Of a stretch of 64,000 bases of DNA, positions 57,545 through 64,000 are shown one piece after another. The DNA comes from Moringa oleifera. Its lineage: Eukaryota > Streptophyta > Magnoliopsida > Brassicales > Moringaceae. The stretch covers positions 248,001 to 312,000 of the forward strand of contig JAJFZO010000857.1 of NCBI GenBank assembly GCA_021397835.1, in the 5' to 3' direction. The notes under the pieces were generated by a model that was given only the letters and a program-made list of their open reading frames with translations, did not search any database and was not told the origin of the DNA. The translations under genes were made by a program, and so were the position numbers. The first letter of the stretch is position 1, and each line of letters begins with the position of its first letter.

Positions 57545-59180
57545 TTTCAAATATAAACTGCTTAAAAGAAAAGCTTTAAATACTAACCTCTAATCCTAAT
57601 CCTTAGACCTAAACCCTACAACCCTAAACCTTATGCATAAAACCAAAGACATAAACCTAAAAACATAAACCTCTAAATCCTAATCCCTACACCTTAAACC
57701 TTAACCGTAAACCTTAAACCCTACTTTATAACTCCAAAACCCAAAGCCAAAAACCTTAAGCCCTAAACCCTAAACACTAACCCCAAACCATAACCTTTAA
57801 ATACTAAACCGTAACCTCAAAACCCTAAACTTTAAACTTGAACCCTAAACCAAAAATTCAGGCCCTAACCGCTAACTCTTAAACTATGAACCCTAAATCC
57901 TAAACCTTAAACGTTAACCCCTGAAACTAATAAACCCAAAATCTTAATCCTTAATCCTAAACCACTGACCACTTAAGCCAAGATCCTAAACTCTAAACCT
58001 TAACCTTGTATCCTAAACTTAAAACCCTATCCTTGAACCCTAAATCCTAACCATTAAATTGTAACCTACCTTCGTCGTTAAACCTGAAATCTTAAATTGT
58101 AAATTATAAATAATAAACACTTAACCCTAATTTCAAAACTGGAACCTAAATCCTAAAACCTAACTCTTTAACCCGTAATTCTAACACTAAACCTTAACCA
58201 TTACATCATATATCCTAAACTCTAAATCCTTAACCTAAAACTTTAAAACTTTGAACCCTAAACTTTGAATTCTAAACCTTAAACATTAACCTTGAACTAC
58301 CAACCCTAAAATCATAAACTGTAAACCCGAACACCTAACTCTTAAACACTAAACCCAAATGCATAAACCCTAACCATTAAACCTTGGCCCAACTCTCACT
58401 TTTAAATCATAAACCTAACCCCTAAACCCTAAACATTAAAAACCTTAAATCCTAACCTTTAAACATTGAATCCTAAATTGTAACCCTTAAACCTTAACCC
58501 TTAACCATTAAAACCTAAGCCTTAACTCCTAACATTAACCATTAAACCCTAAATCATATCCCCTAAACCTAACCATTAAACCCTAACCTCGAACCTAATC
58601 CCCAAAACTTTAAACCTTAACTCTTGAACCTTCCACCCTAAACCTTAAACTCTAACCCTTAATCCCTTATCCTTAAACCCAAACATTGGAACCCTAAACC
58701 TTAATCTTTAACCTTTAATCGTGAAACCTTAATTATTACCCTAACCCTAAACGCAAGACCTTGAACCTTAAATACAAAATCATAAACTTTAAACCCAAAG
58801 CCCTAAACCCTTATCTCTAAACTCCTAAACCCTAACCCATAAACCCTAATACCAAAATGCTAAACCTTAACTCTAACCCTTAAACCCGAAACCCCAAGCC
58901 TTTAAGCTTAATCACTAATTTCTACACCTTAAACCCTAAAATATAAACATAAGCTAAACCCCCAAACCATAAACCCAGAACCATAATCTTCAAACCATAA
59001 ACCCTAAATCCTAAAGCATTACCCTTAAACATTAAACCTTAAAATCTGTATCCTAAACCATAAACTCAAAGCCCTAAACATAAATTATAAACCCTAAACC
59101 TCATTCCTTGAACCAAACTTTAACTCCTAATAGTTAAACACTAAACACTACTCCCTAACGCTTGAACACTCAACCCTTTA
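57545..59180 (-). repeat. Degenerate telomere-like repeat, CCCTAAA sense
   Basis: About 1.6 kb of words such as TAAACCCTAAACC, AACCTTAAACC and CATAAACCCTAAC. They are variants of the plant telomere unit with heavy substitution and indels; perfect tandem runs of more than two units are rare. The G-rich strand is the minus strand here. Confidence 0.9.
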
Positions 59181-62075
59181 TTTAGGGGCCAAGGGTTTAC
59201 GAATTAAGGTTTAGTGTTTAAAGTTTAGGATTTAGGGGTTAGAGTTTAGCATTTATAGTTTAAGTTTTAAGGTTCACTATTTATGGCTTAGGGTTTAGGA
59301 TTTAAAGGTTATAAGTTATGGTTGAGGGGCTAGTATTTCAAGGTTGGGCATTAGGGATTAGGCAAGGGCTCAAGGTTCAATGTTTAAGGTTATGGTTATT
59401 GGTTTAGGGTTAAGTGTTTAAGGGTTTAAGGTTTAAAGGAGGGCTTAAGGAGGTAAGGTTTAAGGGTTCCGTAGTTATGGTCTATGGTTTAACAGTTAAA
59501 GTAATGGGGGTTTGGAGTCTGGCTTCAAAGTTTATGGGTTAGGATTTAGGGTTTAGCTTTAAAATTTAAGGTTTAAAGGTTAGCATTTAGGGTTATAGTG
59601 TGAGTGGTTGGGGTTTTAAGGTTAGGGGTTAGCATTTATGGTTAAGGTACTAGTAGTTAGGGTTTAGGAGTTAGACATTTAGATTTGGGCTTTAGGGTTT
59701 AAGGCTTAGCAGTGAGGGTTTAAGTTTTAAGATTTAGTATGTAGGGTTTAAATGTTAAAGCTTAGGATTTAAGAGTTTTGTTTATAGTTAAGGGTTTAAG
59801 GTTATCGTTTAGGGTCTTTTAGGCAAGGGTTTAAGGTTTACTATTTGGAGTTAAGGTTTGGGTTTCATGTTTTAGAAGTTTAACATTTTGCATTGAAGGA
59901 CTAGGGTTTAGGGGTTAAGTTTTATAGGTTCGAGTCTAGGAGTTAAGGATTGTTTAGGGTTTAAGGTCTAGTGGCTATGGTTTAAGGTTTAGGGGTTAGG
60001 GTAGTGTTTAACGTTTAGGGCTTAAGGGTTCGGGTTTATGAGCTGAGGGTTTGGGTTTAAGGTTGAAGTTTTTTAGGATTTAAGGTTTAAGGTTGAGAGT
60101 TTAAGGTTTAAGGGTTAAGATTCTTATTCGAGGTTTAACGTTTAGGGGGTAGGATTTATGATTTAAGGGCTAAGATTTAGGGTTTAAGGGTTATGGTTTA
60201 GGATTCGAGGGTTACACTTTTAGGTTTAGGATTTATGGTTTAAGGTTTAAGGTTTAAGGTTGAGCGGTTAAGGTTGAAGTTTAAGGTTGAGTGGTGGGGG
60301 TTTAACAACTAATGTTTAAGGTTTAGGGTTTAGAGTTATGATTTAAGGGATAGAGTTTGGGGTTTAAGTGTTACTGGTTAAGGTTTAAGGCTCCAGAGTT
60401 AGGGTTTAAGGGTGTTAGGTTACGGTTAAGGATTAAGTTTTGGGTTTACTGGTTAGAGTTTTGGTTTTATAGTTTAGTGTTTGTGGTTATGGGTTTTAGT
60501 TTAAGGTTTTGAGTTTAGTGTTTAGGGTCTCAAGATCACGATTTAGAGTTTAGATATTAGCGTTTGGGATTTAGAGTTCAGGTTTGAAGGCTTAAGGTTT
60601 TGGATTTATGGTTTAAAGGTTAAGGTTTAAGGTTTAGGATTTATAATTTATCGTTTAGGGCTTTGAGTTTATGGTTTAGGGTATAGAGTTTAAGGTTTAA
60701 GATTTACGGTTAATGTTTTAGGATTTAGGGTTTATGGTTCAAGGATTATGGTTTTTGGTTTATGATTTAGGGGTTTAGGCTTGTGTTTATAATTTAGAGG
60801 TTTAGGCTTATGTTTATAATTTGGGGTGTAGAAATTAGTGGTTAGGCTTTAAGATTTATGGTTAATGTTTTAGGATTTAGGATTTATGGTTCAAGGGTTA
60901 TGGTTCTTGGTTTATAATTTAGGGTTTTAGGCTTGTGTTTATAATTTAGGGTTTAGAGTTAAGGTTTTAAGGGTTAGAGTTTAAAGCTTAGGGCTTAGGG
61001 TTTTGAATTTAGGGGTTAGTGCTATGGTTTAAGGCTTAAATGTTCAGATTTTGGTTCTAGGCTTTAAGTTTTATGGTTAAAGGTTTATAGTTTAGGATTC
61101 AAGGCTTAGAGTCTAAGGATTAGGGTTACTGATTAGGGTTTAGGGTTTAGATGTTAGGATATGGGGATTATGGTTTAGCATTTACCTTTTAGGGTTTCGG
61201 ACTTTGTGTTTGTTGTATAAGGTTTAGAGTTTGAGGGACAAGGTTTCAGATTTAGGGTTTAGGATTTAAGGTCTAGATGTTAGGCTTAGGAGCAAGGTTT
61301 TAGGGTCTAACGTTTAAGATTTAGGTATTAGAGTTTAAGGGTTTAGGTTAAGGTTTAGGGTGTAGGGGTTAAGGTTTAACGGTTAGGGTTTTGGGTTTAT
61401 GGTCTAGCATTTTGGAAAAATAATTAGAATTCAAGGTTTAGGGATTATGTTTGAACGTTTAATGGTTAGATTTAGGTGTTAAAGTTTACAGGTTAAGGAT
61501 TAGGATTAGGGGATTACAATTTACGATTTAGGGGATCGAGCTTATTAGTGGGGGGTTAGGATTTCTAAGATTTAAGGGTTAAGTTTTTAGGTTAGAGGTT
61601 CAACGTTTAGGGTTTAAGGCATATGATTTGAGGTTCAAGCTATAAAGTTTAGATTTAAGGTTTAAGGGGGTATGGTATTGGGCTTGGGATTTTAAGGTTT
61701 AGGGCCTATAGGTTAGCTTTTAGGATTTAATGTTTAAGGTGTAGCATTTAGGGATTAGAGTTTAGGGTTTTGGGGTGAGGATTTAGGGTTTAAAGCTTAA
61801 GGTTTAAGGTTTAGGATTTAAAGTTTACGATTTTATGGTTAGGGCCAAGGTTATCGGTTTAAGGTCTATAAGTTTCGGCTAATGGTTTGGGACTAGGTTT
61901 TAAGGTTTAAGCTTTTAGGTTTAAGGTTTAAGGTTTAGGGGATAAGGATTAAGGTTTGGGGTTTAAGTTTTAAGGGTTAAGGGTTTAACGGTTATAGTTT
62001 TAAGATTAGTGGTTGCATGTTAAAAGTTAGGGTTTCGAGGTTCACTTTAGAGTTTAAGGTTTAATGGTTAAGGGT
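59181..62075 (+). repeat. Degenerate telomere-like repeat, TTTAGGG sense
   Basis: The orientation flips within a few bases at ACCCTTTATTTAGGGGCC (about 59175). From here the plus strand carries GGTTTAGGG, GGTTTAAGG, GGGTTATGG and similar words for about 2.9 kb. The level of degeneracy is similar to the previous tract. Confidence 0.9.
60405..61320 (+). repeat. Telomere-like higher-order block, copy 1
   Basis: Collinear with 63040-63990. Shared landmarks in the same order: GTTACGGTTAAGGATTAAG, TCTCAAGAT(C/T)ACGATTTAG, TTAATGTTTTAGGATTTAGG, TTAAATGTTCAGAT and TTGTATAAGGTTTAGAG. The spacing is about 2.64 kb. A sub-block of about 140 bases (60705-60840) is itself repeated at about 60850-60950. 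Confidence 0.8.
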
Positions 62076-62640
62076 AACATAGGAGTGGTTATAGTACCAC
62101 ATTTAGCCCATGATGATATGTGAAGGACAATTGGTATGCACCTTGTTAATCTTGAAGAGATATTTACTTCCTTTTTTTGTCAAACAAATGCATTTAATAA
62201 TTTAGTTATTAGCAAAAACTTAATAATTTTGGACTTAATGATTTTTTGAAACCCAATGCATGGAGGGTTGTTCCATGCACTAGTATTTATTTTCATGCTT
62301 TAAACTTAGAAGAGTGCTTAAACTTTAGTTGCATGCGCAGAACTTCTTTGAGTTCTCTCTTCCGTCTTTGTATCTCTCTGGTTAGGAGCTATTGAGTGGT
62401 GAAAAACATCTATGTGTCTGTTAGGGTGATGCTTTATGTCCTTTTTAGTGGTGAGTTATAAGGTTTCTGTATCCTTATTAATAATTATAAGGTTTTATAT
62501 CCCTTTGGTATTAAACTAGGTGGTAAGCCTTTTATCCTTTATTTTCGTTCAAATATATTCAAATGTGTGCTTGTACACTCCAAACAATTTTTCTAACAAA
62601 GTTACATCATTTTTATTCCTAATACCATTCTTTCAAAATA
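62076..62640. other. Non-repeat island inside telomere-like DNA
   Basis: About 565 bases with ordinary composition and no telomere-like words. Its right end, CGTTATCAAAGGGCTAAGG, and the preceding CCTAATACCATTCTTTC vaguely recall the end of a plant copia-type LTR plus primer-binding region, but no paired LTR or target duplication was seen. It has no open frame of interest. Confidence 0.45.
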
Positions 62641-64000
62641 CGTTATCAAAGGGCTAAGGTTTAGGATTTAGGGTTTTGGGATTAAGATTTAGTATTAAGG
62701 GTTTAAGAGTTAGGGTTTAGGTTGTAGTGTTTAGGTGTTGAGGTGTTAGGGTTCAGAGTTTAGTGCTTAGGGTTTAGGGGTTAGTTGTTAGAGGTTGTAG
62801 GTTAGGTTTAGGATTTGGGATTCAAGACTTAGGGTTTAAGGTCTAGAATTTAGGGTTTAAGGTTTAGGTTTTAGAATTTAGACTATAGAATAGGTCTAAG
62901 GGTTACAGTTTAGGTTTTAGAATTTAGGGTTTAAGGTTTAAGGTTAAGGCGTGTGGTTTTGGGGTTATGGTTTAAGATGCAGTTTTTAAGAGTTTAAATT
63001 TAGGGTTTAAGATTTAAGATTTAGGCTCAGGAGTTAGGGTTTAAGGGTGTTAGGTTACGGTTAAGGATTAAGTTTTGGGTTTACTATTTAGAGTTTTGGT
63101 TTTATAGTTTAGTGTTTGTGGTTGTGGGTTTCGGTTTAAGGTTTTGATTTTAGCGTTTAGGGTCTCAAGATTACGATTTAGAGTTTAGAGATTTAGGTTT
63201 ATGAGTTATGGGTTTGTGTTTAAGGTAAAGATTTAGAATTAGGGTTGAAGTTTAAAGACTAAGGTTTAGGATTTAGAGTTTAGGTTTTAAGATTTAGGGT
63301 TTTGGATTTATGGTTTAGAGGTTAAGGTTTAAGGTTGAGTCAAGGGTTAAGGATTAGTGTTTAGGGTTTAGCCCTTAGAGGTTAGAGTTTGGTTCAAGGA
63401 ATGAGGTTTAGGGTTTATAATTTAGCGTTTAGGGCTTTGAGTTTATGGTTTAGGGTATAAAGTTTAAGGTTTAAGGTTTATGATTAATGTTTTAGGATTT
63501 AGGGTTTATGGTTCAAGGGTTATGGTTTTTGGTTTATGATTTAAGGGTTTAGGCTTGTTTTTATAATTTAAGGTTTGAGGTGTAAAAATTGGTGGTTAAG
63601 CTTTAAGGTTTGAGACTTAGGGTTAAGGTTTTAGGGGTTAGAGTTTAGAGTTTAGGGGCTAGAGTTTCGAATTTAGGGCTTAGTGCTATTGTTTAAGGCT
63701 TAAATGTTCAGATTTGGGTTCTAAGGTTTAAGTTTTGTGGTTAAGAGTTTATAGTTTAGGATTTAAGGCTTAAAGTCTAAGGCTTAGGGTTAAAAGGTTA
63801 CAGATTAGGGTTTAGAGTTTAGGTATTAGGGTATAGGGATTATGGTTTAGCATTTATCTTTTAGGGTTTTGAACTTTGTGTTTATTGTATAAGGTTTAGA
63901 GTTTGAGGGGCAGGGTTTTGGATTTAAGGTTCGGGGTTTAAGGTCTAGATGTTCGGCTTAGGAGTAAGGTTTTAGGGTCTAAGGTTTGGAATTTAGGTGT
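62641..64000 (+). repeat. Degenerate telomere-like repeat, TTTAGGG sense, continued
   Basis: The same kind of tract resumes in the same orientation after the island and runs off the window. Confidence 0.9.
63040..63990 (+). repeat. Telomere-like higher-order block, copy 2
   Basis: The partner of 60405-61320, with the same ordered landmarks. Copy 2 has one rather than two of the TTAATGTTTTAGG sub-blocks and an extra segment near 63180-63420, including CAAGGAATGAGGTTTAGGG. The block probably continues past the window end. Confidence 0.8.

Noticed and set aside
57545..64000. A true chromosome end (telomere)
   Set aside because: The units are heavily mutated, orientation switches in the middle, and non-telomeric DNA interrupts the tract; this is interstitial, ancient telomere-like DNA.

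Overview
This is nuclear DNA from a plant, most likely a flowering plant. The genes have short GT-AG introns, the degenerate telomere-like tracts use the plant CCCTAAA/TTTAGGG unit, and one decayed element resembles a plant-specific 'putative gypsy type transposon' domain. No bacterial gene organisation, rRNA, tRNA or CRISPR array is visible. The window is dominated by duplicated, broken gene pieces and by satellite-like repeats.

Layout. (1) 1-6947 and 14064-20679 are the two arms of a large inverted repeat, and the left arm runs off the window. Each arm carries a copy of the gene for CCR4-NOT complex subunit 11 (CNOT11), on the minus strand in the left arm and on the plus strand in the right arm. 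The right-hand gene continues past the arm to a full C-terminus at 22087. (2) The ~7.1 kb spacer between the arms is AT-rich. It holds a decayed transposon-type reading frame (about 9246-10120), a 355-bp tandem duplication, a short telomere-like tract and an AT-rich short-period repeat. (3) 23160-33990 has two copies of a ~565-bp leader segment, then three ~3.24-kb tandem units. Each unit fuses the 5' half of CNOT11 to a piece of that leader; all three are pseudogenes. (4) 34650-39780 is a tandem array of ~1.04-1.23-kb units carrying five copies of two exons of a transportin-1-like (importin beta-2) gene, all with stop codons. (5) 40621-57530 is ~17 kb of extremely T-rich low-complexity DNA with a higher-order period near 3.25 kb. 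(6) 57545-64000 is degenerate telomere-like repeat, first CCCTAAA-sense and then, from about 59181, TTTAGGG-sense, with a ~565-bp non-repeat island and a ~2.64-kb-spaced internal duplication.

Function. CNOT11 is a subunit of the CCR4-NOT deadenylase complex, which shortens mRNA poly(A) tails; transportin-1 is a nuclear import receptor. Every CNOT11 copy here shows at least one lesion: stop codons, lost splice sites, an in-frame deletion or a frameshift. The locus therefore looks like a decaying duplication cluster, and a functional copy may lie elsewhere. If both inverted arms are transcribed, the transcript could fold into a long hairpin matching CNOT11. Exon limits below were read by eye from splice motifs and protein family similarity; no alignment or database search was run.
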